A stretch of DNA of 64,000 nt from CBDFHF01 sp965247565 (GCA_965247565.1 CBDFHF010000003.1:1736001-1800000), one strand, 5' to 3'. Shown: positions 7,769-16,803, numbered from the stretch's first letter. Program-made: numbers and translations. Notes: generated from the letters alone by a model not told the origin.

Positions 7769-8974
7769 ATGATTAAAGTTGCCACTGTTGGCTTTTTGTG
7801 CTTTTTTATTGCAAACACTAGTCAAGCCGATCTTTTTGGAAAAAACAAGGAGTTGACTGATGTGCAATCGAACATTGAAAACGTTCGAGGGGGCCTGCAA
7901 GAAATTCAGCAACAAAAAAATACCGTTAATGCACAATTAGCTGAAATTGAAAAGCGCTACGGTGAAACGGTTGCTTCGTTGAGGGTTCTGGAAGGAAAAA
8001 TAAGTCAGAAAAATAAAAAATTAGATGGTGTTCGACTTGAGGCGCAAGCTCTTCGGGACCAGCTTGCTCTGCACAACAAAGAGTTATCTGGGCAAGTTAG
8101 AGCAGCTTATGCCATGGGTCGAAAAGAAAAACTCAAGCTATTACTGAGCCAGCAAGATCCTGGATTATCGAGTCGGATGGTTGTGTACTACAACTACCTG
8201 AACGCTGAACGTTTAGCTAAGCTGGCCAAAATTCAAAATGAATTGTCGAAGTTAAGTAGTCTGGATAAACAAGAACGCGAAGAAACCGAACTGTTAGCGC
8301 AAAATATCAAGCAAAAGAAGGCTGAACAAGCTGACTTGATTAGTGTAAGAAAACAAAGGGGGGAATTGCTGCTACAATTGAGCAAGGATTTTTCTACAAA
8401 TGAGCAGCAACTTAATCGTTTAAAAGAAGGAGAGAATAAATTAAAAAGTCTTATTACTTCATGGCGAAATACAGGAGTAGATGGAGATGAGACGAGTGAA
8501 CGCGAGCAAGAGTCTGTTGATTCTTCAGCGGATGAATCTAATGAAGATCAAAGTGGAGTAACGGAAACTTTTGCAGAGAGTAAAGAGTTTGCAGCGCTTA
8601 AAGGGAAGTTGCCTTGGCCGGCTAAGGGCCGATCTATGCAGAGGTTTGGTGGTAATGACGAAGGCACTATTACTGATGGTGTTTTGATAGATGCTCAAGA
8701 AGGATCAGAGATACATGCGGTAACAGGCGGAACAGTAGCGTATGCCGATTGGTTAAAAGGTTATGGTTTATTGATAATTGTCAATCATGGCAATGGCTAT
8801 ATGACGCTATATGCATTTAATCAAAGCTTGTATAAAAAAATGGGTGATCCAGTAAGCGCTGGGGAAGTCATCGCTTCTGTAGGACAAAGTGGCGGGCGCA
8901 GTCAGTCAGGATTGTATTTTGGAATACGAAAAAATGGGCACCCCATTAATCCGATTGAGTGGTGTAGAAAGTAG
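7769..8974 (+). CDS. envC: murein hydrolase activator EnvC-like protein
   Basis: A 401-residue periplasmic protein with an N-terminal signal peptide (residues 1-20, ending SQA), long coiled-coil helices (about 22-235), an acidic linker rich in Glu, Asp and Ser (235-265), and a C-terminal LytM/peptidase M23-like domain. In the LytM part the zinc ligands are degenerate (VLIDAQEGS rather than an HxxxD site, and LYFGIRKNG instead of HxH), as expected for EnvC, which activates amidases AmiA/AmiB at the septum instead of cutting murein itself. The ATG follows the gpmI remnant's stop with no gap. ctpA follows after 65 bp. Confidence 0.93.
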   Translation: MIKVATVGFLCFFIANTSQADLFGKNKELTDVQSNIENVRGGLQEIQQQKNTVNAQLAEIEKRYGETVASLRVLEGKISQKNKKLDGVRLEAQALRDQLALHNKELSGQVRAAYAMGRKEKLKLLLSQQDPGLSSRMVVYYNYLNAERLAKLAKIQNELSKLSSLDKQEREETELLAQNIKQKKAEQADLISVRKQRGELLLQLSKDFSTNEQQLNRLKEGENKLKSLITSWRNTGVDGDETSEREQESVDSSADESNEDQSGVTETFAESKEFAALKGKLPWPAKGRSMQRFGGNDEGTITDGVLIDAQEGSEIHAVTGGTVAYADWLKGYGLLIIVNHGNGYMTLYAFNQSLYKKMGDPVSAGEVIASVGQSGGRSQSGLYFGIRKNGHPINPIEWCRK

Positions 8975-9039
8975 GATTGTTGTTCGGTTATCTCGTTAGA
9001 TGATATTTTGGAAATCGGGTATTTGGAGTTTTAAGACAC

Positions 9040-10362
9040 ATGCTAAAAAAGAAAAATATTTTTATTTTGACGTTGGGGATCTTGTTAGGTGCTTTGGTGG
9101 GTATCTGCGGCAGTGTTTTTGCCGACCGAGATAAAGTCGAAGTCGCCGCTGATACGGATGCACTACCCTTTGAGGATCTAAGGACCTTCACGGAGATCTT
9201 TGGTCGGATAAAAAGAGATTATGTAGAACCGGTTTCTGATAAAAAATTACTCGAAGATGCGGTTCGAGGCATGCTGAGCGGTCTTGACCCGCACTCGGCT
9301 TACTTGGTAGCAGAGGAGTACCAGGAGCTAAAAGAGGGGACAACCGGACAATTTGGAGGTTTGGGTATCGAAGTAACCATGGAAAATGGTTTCATTAAAG
9401 TGGTCTCTCCAATCGACGATACACCAGCGCAAAAAGCGGGAGTAAAAGCGGGTGATCTTGTTGTTAGACTCGATGACAAGCCGGTGAAAGGCATGACTTT
9501 AACTGATGCTGTTAAGGTAATGCGCGGTAACCCCGGAAGCAATATTGTCTTGACTATTGTGCGTGAAGGCGAGGAAAAGCCTTTAAAAATAACGCTAACA
9601 CGGGACATCATAAAAGTTAAAAGCGTTAAAAGCAGACTTTTAGAAAAAAACTACGGCTATGTTCGAATTAGCAGTTTTCAATCGGGGACAGGTGATGGTC
9701 TTAAAGAAGCACTGCTTCAACTGAAGAAAGAAAATAAAGATACTAACTTGAAAGGTCTGGTATTGGATTTAAGAAACAATCCGGGTGGTGTGTTAAATGC
9801 TGCTGTAGAAGTCAGTGATGCGTTCATAAAAAGCGGGCTCATTGTTTATACAGAAGGCCGGATTGAAAATTCCGAAATGCGCTTTAACGCTGCTCCTGAC
9901 GATATCAGCAATGGCGCTTCAATAGTGGTGCTGATCAACTCTGGCTCGGCATCGGCTTCCGAAATTGTTGCTGGCGCGCTGCAAGATCAAAAGCGGGCGG
10001 TGATCATGGGCGAGAAATCCTTTGGTAAAGGGTCCGTGCAAACTATCCTTCCAACCAGTAATGGTGCCGCAGTCAAGCTGACAACCGCTCGCTACTACAC
10101 GCCTTCTGGTCGATCTATCCAGGCAGAGGGGATAGAGCCAGATATAACTTTGAATCGCGTTAAACTGGAATCCCTAGAAAAGATAGATTTTGATCCGATT
10201 AAAGAAGCGGATTTGTCTCATCATTTGGAAAATGCTAAAAAACCGGCTAGCGCAGGGTTAGATGCAGAACAGGATAAAGCGAAAGAAAGCCTAGAAATAA
10301 AGGATTATCCGCTATACGAAGCGTTAACTTTGTTGAAGGGCATGAGCATTATTAATAGGTAG
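9040..10362 (+). CDS. ctpA: carboxyl-terminal processing protease, S41 family
   Basis: A 440-residue periplasmic serine protease. A signal peptide or membrane anchor spans residues 5-30. A PDZ domain with FGGLGIEV and GVKAGDLVVRLDDKPVKGMTL covers about 100-185. The catalytic Ser-Lys dyad lies in NSGSASASEIVAGAL (about 303) and GEKSFGKGSVQ (about 328). These proteases remove non-polar C-termini of periplasmic proteins and murein-hydrolase factors. The gene lies 65 bp behind envC and has the typical envC-ctpA arrangement. A perfect palindrome follows its stop. Confidence 0.95.
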   Translation: MLKKKNIFILTLGILLGALVGICGSVFADRDKVEVAADTDALPFEDLRTFTEIFGRIKRDYVEPVSDKKLLEDAVRGMLSGLDPHSAYLVAEEYQELKEGTTGQFGGLGIEVTMENGFIKVVSPIDDTPAQKAGVKAGDLVVRLDDKPVKGMTLTDAVKVMRGNPGSNIVLTIVREGEEKPLKITLTRDIIKVKSVKSRLLEKNYGYVRISSFQSGTGDGLKEALLQLKKENKDTNLKGLVLDLRNNPGGVLNAAVEVSDAFIKSGLIVYTEGRIENSEMRFNAAPDDISNGASIVVLINSGSASASEIVAGALQDQKRAVIMGEKSFGKGSVQTILPTSNGAAVKLTTARYYTPSGRSIQAEGIEPDITLNRVKLESLEKIDFDPIKEADLSHHLENAKKPASAGLDAEQDKAKESLEIKDYPLYEALTLLKGMSIINR

Positions 10363-10388
10363 ATAGTAACGCCCGCGAACCTGAAGTT

Positions 10389-10420
10389 TTCAGGATTGTA
10401 AATATATTTACAATCCTGAA
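10389..10420. terminator. perfect 32-bp palindrome after ctpA
   Basis: The 16 bases from 10389 (TTCAGGATTGTAAATA) are followed directly by their exact reverse complement, without a spacer. It starts 27 bp after the ctpA stop. A T run does not follow, so classical intrinsic termination is uncertain; a protein-binding site or RNA-stabilising hairpin is also possible. Confidence 0.55.
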
Positions 10421-10603
10421 TTACAGTAGTTTGTAACTAATTTATAGTTAGTAATCCTCAGTTTAGTAAATTACAGATCCGACCTGTTGAATGTAATTAC
10501 CGCTGCTTTCCCTGAGCGGAGTCGATGTGAATTAATACTTCACAGACCAATCATTAGCGGAAGAATTCTGATAAATAGCAGAAATGCCGTTGCCCCCGTC
10601 CGG

Positions 10604-10849
10604 CTATTGTCCGTCTAGCCAATCTTGCTGATGGAGTTCGTCATCCTCCAATATTTCCTCGTAGTCAAAATCATCTTTATAGCCTTCAGCGATAAATAAT
10701 GACAGTTCCATTCGAAGCGTGGCGAGTGCCTCATTAAGTTGGTGGCGCTGCTCTGCGTCACTGTTGGGCTGTAAGCTTGATGCATCATGATGTATCAATA
10801 CGTCATAGAGTAACTGTGCCTGTTCTTGCGTGTATTGTGGATTATTCAT
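10604..10849 (-). CDS. small acidic protein of unknown function
   Basis: An 81-residue acidic protein, MNNPQYTQEQAQLLYDVL at the start and DYEEILEDDELHQQDWLDGQ at the end. No signal peptide, membrane segment or cysteines. The predicted character is helical with a disordered acidic tail. I do not recognise the family. It is 81 bp upstream of nothing else on its strand except the large AsmA-like gene, which begins far away at 14308; its own end faces ctpA. The codon use resembles its neighbours, which supports a real gene. Confidence 0.6.
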   Translation of the reverse strand: MNNPQYTQEQAQLLYDVLIHHDASSLQPNSDAEQRHQLNEALATLRMELSLFIAEGYKDDFDYEEILEDDELHQQDWLDGQ

Positions 10850-10930
10850 TATGTCTATGATTGTTATTAGTTGGGCAATTGCAGTTACCGATCTTGGGGT
10901 ACCCGCGTTTTATTCAAGTTAGTTTTTCAA

Positions 10931-13900
10931 TCAATTGACTTTTAAAGATAGCACACTGGCGATATCTGTATTTTCTCTTTTAGGATCGACCGCGCTATCC
11001 AGAATATAAACTCGCTCATTACCTATGCCGCCTTTCTGTACAAGGTACTTTGCAATTGCTTTAGCTCGCTCCGCAGCCAGATCTTTAAGTCTTTGTTGCT
11101 CAGGCTTAATAATGCCCGAAAGTTTTTGTTTGGCAACGGCATAAAAATCGCCAGCTTCAGGAGGTACTAATTTTGGTTTTCCAAAAATAGACTTTTCAGC
11201 CATCAGCGGAAATTTTTCCATAAACAATTGCGCCAAAAATTCGTTGTAATCATCTTCTGTTAATTCCACGTTTTCAGCACGAATTTTTCGGCCACCTTCT
11301 TTATTAATTTGATCTGCACGTAAATGTTTCATTTGATCATATAACGCGTCATCACTCAGCTGAGGCCAATCCTGGTCTTGGAAAGCAGTCCCTTTAATGT
11401 CAATGTTTAATTGAGATTTTTCTTTTAACGCTTTTGTTACATTATCCAATTTACTAATTTCCGCTTTACCCAATTCGGCGCTACCTGCGGCAAAAATGAT
11501 GGTGCTGGGATCTTCATCGCCCTCCATTAAAGAGCCAAGCGCCTTAAATGGAGAAGTAACAATTTTGGTTATCACGTTGAATAAGGCGTCTACGATGATA
11601 TGACCTATGCTAAATTGCGGATCTTCCAGACTACCCGTAATCGGAACGTCAATTTTTATTTTTCCTTCAGAATCTTTCATCAAAGCGATTGCTAATTCTA
11701 AAGGTAACGATACGGCATCCGGGTGTTCTACTTTTTCGCCTAATTCAAATTGATCGATCAGTATGTTATTGCTGGCCGTCAATTGTCCTTTAGTTACTTT
11801 GTAGTTGAGTCCTAACGTCATTTTGCCTTTTTCAATTTTATAGCCGGCAAATTGCGCCATGTACGGCGAAATCAACGGCATCGGCATGCCGTCGAAATTG
11901 AGCGCTATATTGTAATCGCCAAGATAAGGACTAATGTCTCCGTTTATAGTAACCGGAGCCAAGTCATAAGCGTTGCCTTTTAAATCGACTTTGATATTGG
12001 ATTTCTGTTCAGAGGATATCCCGCTGGCGCCGCCATCCAGGCTTTTAATTTGCGCGGCAAACGGCAAAATCAACGATAAATCGGCAAAGTCAGAAGAGCC
12101 ATCGATAACTTGTACTTTGCCTAATTTGAAGTGTATATCAGGGCTTTTCTGTTCTTTTGTGGCTGTTTTTTTCTTGGTTTTGGCTGGGGCGGCCGTTTTG
12201 GCCTTATCTTTATCAGCAACCATAATATCGCTGATGTTGACGGTTTTGTCCTTGTTGATAATGACCCGAGCATAAGGCTTGTTGATAACCAACGCAGATG
12301 CGCTGTATTGGTTAGCCAACACATCGGCATTAATGTCTTTTAACGCCAGATTCTCCCATTTTAAAAAGTCTTTATTTTTTATCTGGTCACGGGTTAATAA
12401 TTTAGCGATACCGGTATTACCTTTAAATTTTATATCCAGCTTATCTTGCGCTTTGGTTGCTAGCGTCAAGTTGCCATCGACATTAAAGGCGCCGTCAATG
12501 ATGTCCAGTTTGGCAAATTTCTCGACATATGGTTGAAATTTCTCCAAATCAATGTCTTTAACCGCAATTTTGATTTTGGCGGCCAGGGGAGAGATGACGG
12601 CATCACCGTTGAGTTTAATCGAGCCATTCTTGTTTATGCCGAGGTTAACCTGAAAAGGCAATTTGGCCCCGGCTTTAGTGCTTAAGTCAGTCAACTTTAC
12701 ATTGATAGGTTTGGCGGTCATGGTGGCTGGCTTTTTTAGACTTTGATCTTCAAAATTCAAGCCGAAATTATTAATGCTGACGTTTTTCACTTGCACGTCC
12801 CAAGGCTTATTGTCGGTTTCGACTGGCTTACTAGCGACTGTCACCGGTTCGGAAGTGGCTGCTGTGGGCGTTTTGGGTGGCGCAAACAAGCTTTGGTAGT
12901 TAATGACGCCTTGCTTGTCCAGCCAGGATTGAATAGTGGCATCGCTGGCAGAGGCATCGGCGATAGTCAGTTGTTGTTTACTTAGATCGAAATCGATGCC
13001 TTGCATAGCAAAATCGGGAATGCTAACCAGCGTTTTACTCTGACCTTGTTCTGACAGCTGCAGGTTTTTCAGGGAAAATTTAGCTTTGTCTGAGCTGACA
13101 TCCAGCTGTTTGTCAGCCTGCGATACGTTGTATTTGCCTTCCAAAGTCAGGGCAGGGGCTTTAACTACTATGCGTCCCGGTTGGTCAGTTGCAACTTGAA
13201 CTTCTTGCAGCGCCAATTTGCTGTTAGTGACAGCAAGCGTCATACTTTTCTCGGCTTGCTTAAGATCATAATCCCCTTCCAGCGTTATGTTAGGCAGGCT
13301 TACTTGGGTATTGCCTTGTTCTAGTGCGGCAACCTGTACATTTTGAATAGCCAGCTTGCTTTGTTTAACGACCAGTTTTAGATCCTTATTAACATTGAGC
13401 TCGTATCCCCCAGTTAGTGCCAGCTTCGGGATTTTGACTTGCAAGTTATTTGTCCCTGATTCTGTCAATTGCAAGTCATGTAGCTCAATGTTACTTTGCT
13501 TAATAACAAGCTTCATATCGTTATCAGTTTTGGTAAACTGATAATCCAGATCGATTAATTCACTGCCTTGCAAATCGTAGGGCAAATCTTGTAAGGCTAA
13601 ATTTTTAATGCGCTGCAACTGAACCTGATCAAGCTTGATATGACCGGAAGAGGCGACTGGATTAATGCCAACATTACCCTTCCAGGCAAATTTTCCGCCT
13701 GAACTGAGTGCTAGCGAGAATGCGGATTCGGCAAGCGTACTGGCTTGGGTGCTGAAATTTGTTACTTCCAGATCGATTGGGAGCGCATCTTCTTTCTCAG
13801 GCTTGCTCAGGTAAGCATCCTTCCAGCCCAGTTTGCCCTCTGAAATACTCAGCTTGGCTATATTGACTGGAAAAACCGAGCTGCTCTCTTCCTCTTTCTT

Positions 13901-14308
13901 TTCGTCGGCTGATGGTTTGATCAAATCTTTAAAGTTAAAATCGCCATTTTTTTGCCGGGCAATTAGTGTTGTCGGCTTTATTAAAGCGATTCGATCAATA
14001 ACCAGCGCACCTTGCAGGATGGATTGGTAGGTATTGAGTTTGATGTCAAACACAGAAAAACCAGCGAATGGCTGCCCATTCAGTTCTTGCATGGCAAAAT
14101 CATGCAAGCTTAATTGAAAGGGCACTGGAGAAATAACGACCTTGCCAAGACTAGTTTTTCTGCCGGTCGTTTCTTGGATGATATCAACCAATTTAGACTG
14201 CAAAATGCCCGGCAAAATATAAATCATGCTGGCACACAAAACCACCAATGCAGTCGCTACGATAAAAAGATATTTGGCAATCTTAGAAAATACACGTTGA
14301 GTTTTCAT
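10931..14308 (-). CDS. AsmA-like DUF748 domain envelope protein
   Basis: A 1125-residue protein with an N-terminal membrane anchor (about residues 12-35) and a very long periplasmic part rich in beta strands. It matches the DUF748/AsmA architecture: an AsmA-like start (ILQSKLVDIIQETTGRKTSLGKV), a Pro/Thr-rich break near 475-505, a second repeat region from about 510, and a C-terminal segment resembling OmpA-type sequences (AERAKAIAKYLVQKG). Around residues 265-465 there are about four tandem copies of a unit of roughly 45 residues with the pattern K-L-x-(I/L)-x-x-(V/L)-Q-(V/L). Relatives are thought to form long hydrophobic grooves bridging inner and outer membrane for lipid transfer, but the function here is inference. 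Confidence 0.85.
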   Translation of the reverse strand: MKTQRVFSKIAKYLFIVATALVVLCASMIYILPGILQSKLVDIIQETTGRKTSLGKVVISPVPFQLSLHDFAMQELNGQPFAGFSVFDIKLNTYQSILQGALVIDRIALIKPTTLIARQKNGDFNFKDLIKPSADEKKEEESSSVFPVNIAKLSISEGKLGWKDAYLSKPEKEDALPIDLEVTNFSTQASTLAESAFSLALSSGGKFAWKGNVGINPVASSGHIKLDQVQLQRIKNLALQDLPYDLQGSELIDLDYQFTKTDNDMKLVIKQSNIELHDLQLTESGTNNLQVKIPKLALTGGYELNVNKDLKLVVKQSKLAIQNVQVAALEQGNTQVSLPNITLEGDYDLKQAEKSMTLAVTNSKLALQEVQVATDQPGRIVVKAPALTLEGKYNVSQADKQLDVSSDKAKFSLKNLQLSEQGQSKTLVSIPDFAMQGIDFDLSKQQLTIADASASDATIQSWLDKQGVINYQSLFAPPKTPTAATSEPVTVASKPVETDNKPWDVQVKNVSINNFGLNFEDQSLKKPATMTAKPINVKLTDLSTKAGAKLPFQVNLGINKNGSIKLNGDAVISPLAAKIKIAVKDIDLEKFQPYVEKFAKLDIIDGAFNVDGNLTLATKAQDKLDIKFKGNTGIAKLLTRDQIKNKDFLKWENLALKDINADVLANQYSASALVINKPYARVIINKDKTVNISDIMVADKDKAKTAAPAKTKKKTATKEQKSPDIHFKLGKVQVIDGSSDFADLSLILPFAAQIKSLDGGASGISSEQKSNIKVDLKGNAYDLAPVTINGDISPYLGDYNIALNFDGMPMPLISPYMAQFAGYKIEKGKMTLGLNYKVTKGQLTASNNILIDQFELGEKVEHPDAVSLPLELAIALMKDSEGKIKIDVPITGSLEDPQFSIGHIIVDALFNVITKIVTSPFKALGSLMEGDEDPSTIIFAAGSAELGKAEISKLDNVTKALKEKSQLNIDIKGTAFQDQDWPQLSDDALYDQMKHLRADQINKEGGRKIRAENVELTEDDYNEFLAQLFMEKFPLMAEKSIFGKPKLVPPEAGDFYAVAKQKLSGIIKPEQQRLKDLAAERAKAIAKYLVQKGGIGNERVYILDSAVDPKRENTDIASVLSLKVN

Positions 14309-14360
14309 AAATAATTTGTTGTAACCCTATACGTTTTATCTGGTTTAGGCATTGTAAACA

Positions 14361-14389
14361 AAAAAGGCGACCAATAGGCCGCCTTTTTA
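14361..14389. terminator. hairpin with AAAAAGGCG / CGCCTTTTT stem
   Basis: A 9-bp stem AAAAAGGCG / CGCCTTTTT encloses the loop ACCAATAGGC, with a T tract on the plus strand and an A tract before it. It can act in either direction. It lies just upstream of the DUF748 start and about 390 bp past the start-side of the VPLPA gene's end, so it most likely stops minus-strand read-through from the gene at 14781-15749. Confidence 0.6.
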
Positions 14390-14780
14390 TTTAAATTAAA
14401 ACTGATTGTAATATTTATGCGGAGCTAACTGAAAATCAACTAAAAAGTGACTTTCCGCCAAGCTTGATGAGAAATAAGGGGGTATTTGGAAAGCAACTAA
14501 GGATTTCGATTACCAATCTTGGTATTTGTATATTGATAGCCATGAGACACCAACCTCAATATAACCCGTAAATAGGTAGAGGTTTGAGTCGAAAGCCATC
14601 ACAAGCCAGAAAATGATGTTTGGTTATGTTTGAGTTTGTTGAAACTTCGTCTTAGTATTGCGGGTATACGGGCGTGGTTTTGATGGGTTTCGCTTTACGC
14701 TTTACCCATCCTACCGAGCTAAACAACAAAAAAAATGCTCCCTGAAAACATGGGCTATAAGGTTTGGGGATAAAAAACCT
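14390..14780. repeat. intergenic gap with a REP-like hairpin
   Basis: No gene is seen. At 14682-14710 there is a hairpin with arms GATGGGT and ACCCATC around a pyrimidine-rich loop (TTCGCTTTACGCTTT), followed by CCTACC. This form (GATGGGTTTCGC...ACCCATCCTAC) resembles a widely scattered bacterial repetitive element. The rest of the gap holds nothing I can support. Confidence 0.5.
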
Positions 14781-15749
14781 TCACTTAGCTAACGTTCTGT
14801 TCCCAAGATTTTCAGCGGCGGAAACAAGTCGGCTTGATTGCGCAGTCAGTCTAGAATAAACAAAAAGAAAACCAGCGCCAAATAACCAAAAGCTTGCTGG
14901 TAAAGGAACGGTCGACGCAAACGGTGTTTGTGGAGTGTTTGGGTGGTGATCTAAGAGAAATGGGAGATATTGAATATTACCAGCTGAGGAAAGATCGTCA
15001 TTTTGGTCAAAAATCATAGCTTGTATAGCGGTCGTATCAATCGTACCCCAGTAATTCTCGCTAGCATCCATTTTTGCAGAATTATACCCAGCTGGTAGGC
15101 TTATAATATTATCACCCCCTGTAACAAAGCTATTATATCTAACCGTTGTTATTGCAGAACCGTAGCTTGCCCAGTTTTGAATCGCAAAATTGGCTGGCGA
15201 ATCAAAATAATTATTTTCGATTAATATATCGACATTATTACTGCCAACGCTAATACCGCCAAAATCTTCGAAATAATTCCTCTGAATTGTTACATCCGAT
15301 GTCGGGTACCAAATGTACATATACGGAATATTTTTCAAATAGGAATCTTGTAGAGATAGCGAACCATATCCTACATTACCCGTTGGGTAATAAAGGGAGC
15401 CTCCTTGAATTTTTGTTTCCGAAATATTTATAGAGAATTGCTTGGATGGATCACCGTTTCCAGACGGGATTATATTGACATTTGAAAACATTATGTTGTT
15501 CGATGAAATTCCGGCAGATACGAGATTGCCATAAACCCTAATGTCTCCATTTTCAATTTTTACACCAGGCATGATTGTAAGTGTTACTCCATTCTTAACC
15601 TGGATCGGACTTGAGAATGTATAAGGTTCTGCTAAATTCGACCAGACGGTATTTGTGGATATAATTCCGCCAACGGTTGTTGCGTAAGCTGTTTGGCTAG
15701 TCCATAGCACTACCAGTGCTACGACAGAAGTTATTTTCGATACTAACAT
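14781..15749 (-). CDS. exported VPLPA-CTERM protein with parallel beta-helix character
   Basis: A 322-residue secreted protein. The signal peptide covers residues 1-23 (ending TAYA). The middle shows repeated short polar turns (NYFEDFGG, NNYFDSP, RYNSFVTG, NYWGTID) like right-handed beta-helix proteins of the NosD/pectate-lyase fold. Near the C-terminus VPLPASFWLFGAGFLFVYSR is the VPLPA-CTERM sorting tail: motif, membrane segment, then a basic residue. Unusually about 25 residues continue after the membrane segment (LTAQSSRLVSAAENLGNRTLAK) where most members stop after one or two arginines. The tail predicts processing by an exosortase system, whose genes are not in this window. The ligand or substrate is unknown. 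Confidence 0.78.
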   Translation of the reverse strand: MLVSKITSVVALVVLWTSQTAYATTVGGIISTNTVWSNLAEPYTFSSPIQVKNGVTLTIMPGVKIENGDIRVYGNLVSAGISSNNIMFSNVNIIPSGNGDPSKQFSINISETKIQGGSLYYPTGNVGYGSLSLQDSYLKNIPYMYIWYPTSDVTIQRNYFEDFGGISVGSNNVDILIENNYFDSPANFAIQNWASYGSAITTVRYNSFVTGGDNIISLPAGYNSAKMDASENYWGTIDTTAIQAMIFDQNDDLSSAGNIQYLPFLLDHHPNTPQTPFASTVPLPASFWLFGAGFLFVYSRLTAQSSRLVSAAENLGNRTLAK

Positions 15750-16180
15750 ATTGCCTCATCTAAGTTTGTTGAGTTAAAAGTACGTAAATTTGGGGTGCTA
15801 ACAATTGACTTTATTGTTTCCGCTTCGCTTGACCACGACATTTTGGACAAATATGAAATATTATTTTGGTGTTAAATAATCGTTTAAGCTGCATATGTTC
15901 TACACTAAAGTTATAATATGTTGTTTTTATTGGTTTTTGTATGTTTCTTCTTGACAAGAAACACTGGTATTAAAAAGTCTTCGCGCTTCAAAGGTAATTG
16001 AATTTAATAATAGTCCAAGTTAGTGCGGGCTTCGTTAAAAAATGGAACAGTTTTTCATATTGAAAAAACCACGCCTCGGAGTGTTGCGTTGGTATAGAGC
16101 AGTAAGGTGGTAATCGCAGTACTCATAACTCATTATCAGCATCTATCATGAGTCTTGCGATCTGTAGTACTTTTAATGAT
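15750..16180. other. intergenic gap of about 430 bp, no gene recognised
   Basis: AT-rich DNA between the VPLPA protein gene and the ccdAB control region. No coding frame of convincing character or RNA gene was seen. An in-frame ATG at 16148 extends the antitoxin frame upstream, but it lies before the operator-like repeats and is not preferred. Confidence 0.4.
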
Positions 16181-16185
16181 TTGAC

Positions 16186-16222
16186 GCGCATATTTAATGC
16201 GCTCAAAATATGCGCATTAAAT
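16186..16222. promoter_or_regulatory. overlapping inverted repeats upstream of ccdAB, probable operator
   Basis: Two inverted repeats share bases. ATTTAATGCGC (16192-16202) pairs with GCGCATTAAAT (16212-16222), and GCGCATATTT (16186-16195) pairs with AAATATGCGC (16206-16215). A TTGACG hexamer at 16181-16186 could be a -35 box with an AT-rich -10 about 17 bp later inside the repeats. This is the layout of an autoregulated toxin-antitoxin promoter, 19 bp before the antitoxin ATG. Confidence 0.65.
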
Positions 16223-16240
16223 TTCCTGAGAAATATTCCG

Positions 16241-16486
16241 ATGCGACAACTTTATGATACAAACGCGCCAAAAAAATCTACAAATTTAAGTGTCAATAGC
16301 GACTTACTTAACGAAGCAAAAGCATTAAAGATAAATTTATCGGCTACCCTTGAGGTCGCTTTGTTTAAGGAACTGAAAGCAGCTAAACGAGATCTTTGGT
16401 TAGCTGAAAACAAAGAGGCCATTGAGGCTTGTAATAAACTGGCAGAGTCGCACGGTCTTTTTGCTGATAAGCACCGGGTTTTTTGA
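16241..16486 (+). CDS. ccdA: CcdA-type antitoxin
   Basis: An 81-residue protein. The N-terminus (KKSTNLSVNSDLLNEAKALKINLSATLE, given here split around residue 18) is a ribbon-helix-helix DNA-binding domain. The C-terminus (WLAENKEAIEACNKLAESHGLFADKHRVF, around residue 53 on) is the flexible CcdB-binding tail, whose W-x-x-x-N...G-x-F pattern is typical of CcdA. The ATG at 16241 gives the family length; upstream in-frame starts precede the operator repeats. The TGA overlaps the toxin's ATG, so the two are translated together. CcdA neutralises CcdB and represses the operon with it. Confidence 0.9.
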   Translation: MRQLYDTNAPKKSTNLSVNSDLLNEAKALKINLSATLEVALFKELKAAKRDLWLAENKEAIEACNKLAESHGLFADKHRVF

Positions 16487-16803
16487 TGGCTCAGTTTGAT
16501 TATTACGCAAATACAGATAAAGCCACCAACGAAACGTACCCGTTTGTGGTTGATGTTCAAGACGATTTGTTAGACGGGCTCAACTCAAGGGTAGTGATTC
16601 CTCTGACGCCCTTAGCTAACTTTGAAAAGGCAACGCCAAAAAATTTATGTCCGGAGATTACTATTGAAGGTAAGGGGTACTCGTTACTAACTCATCAAAT
16701 GGCTAGTGTATCAACGAGACTCTTGAGTCAGTACGAGGGTTCGTTGGTTAATATCAGGAACGAAATTATATCGGCGATCGACTTCCTGTTTACAGGAATT
16801 TAA
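16486..16803 (+). CDS. ccdB: CcdB-type toxin (DNA gyrase poison)
   Basis: A 105-residue CcdB-family protein. Family features are the start MAQFDYYANTD, the central YPFVVDVQDDLLDGLNSRVVIPL, and the C-terminal IRNEIISAIDFLFTGI. In the F-plasmid protein the last three residues (WGI) contact GyrA; here the end is TGI, so the conserved Trp is replaced by Thr, and toxicity through the gyrase contact is uncertain. The ATG lies within the antitoxin's stop (TGATG). An imperfect hairpin after the gene (16869-16897) may terminate the operon. Confidence 0.9.
   Translation: MAQFDYYANTDKATNETYPFVVDVQDDLLDGLNSRVVIPLTPLANFEKATPKNLCPEITIEGKGYSLLTHQMASVSTRLLSQYEGSLVNIRNEIISAIDFLFTGI

Noticed and set aside
11973..14314. 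Several plus-strand open frames inside the DUF748 gene
   Set aside because: They are shadows of the long minus-strand gene, with low-complexity composition and no ribosome-binding sites.
16148..16240. Upstream extension of the ccdA frame from the ATG at 16148
   Set aside because: It would include the operator-like repeats and gives a protein longer than the family; ATG 16241 fits CcdA.
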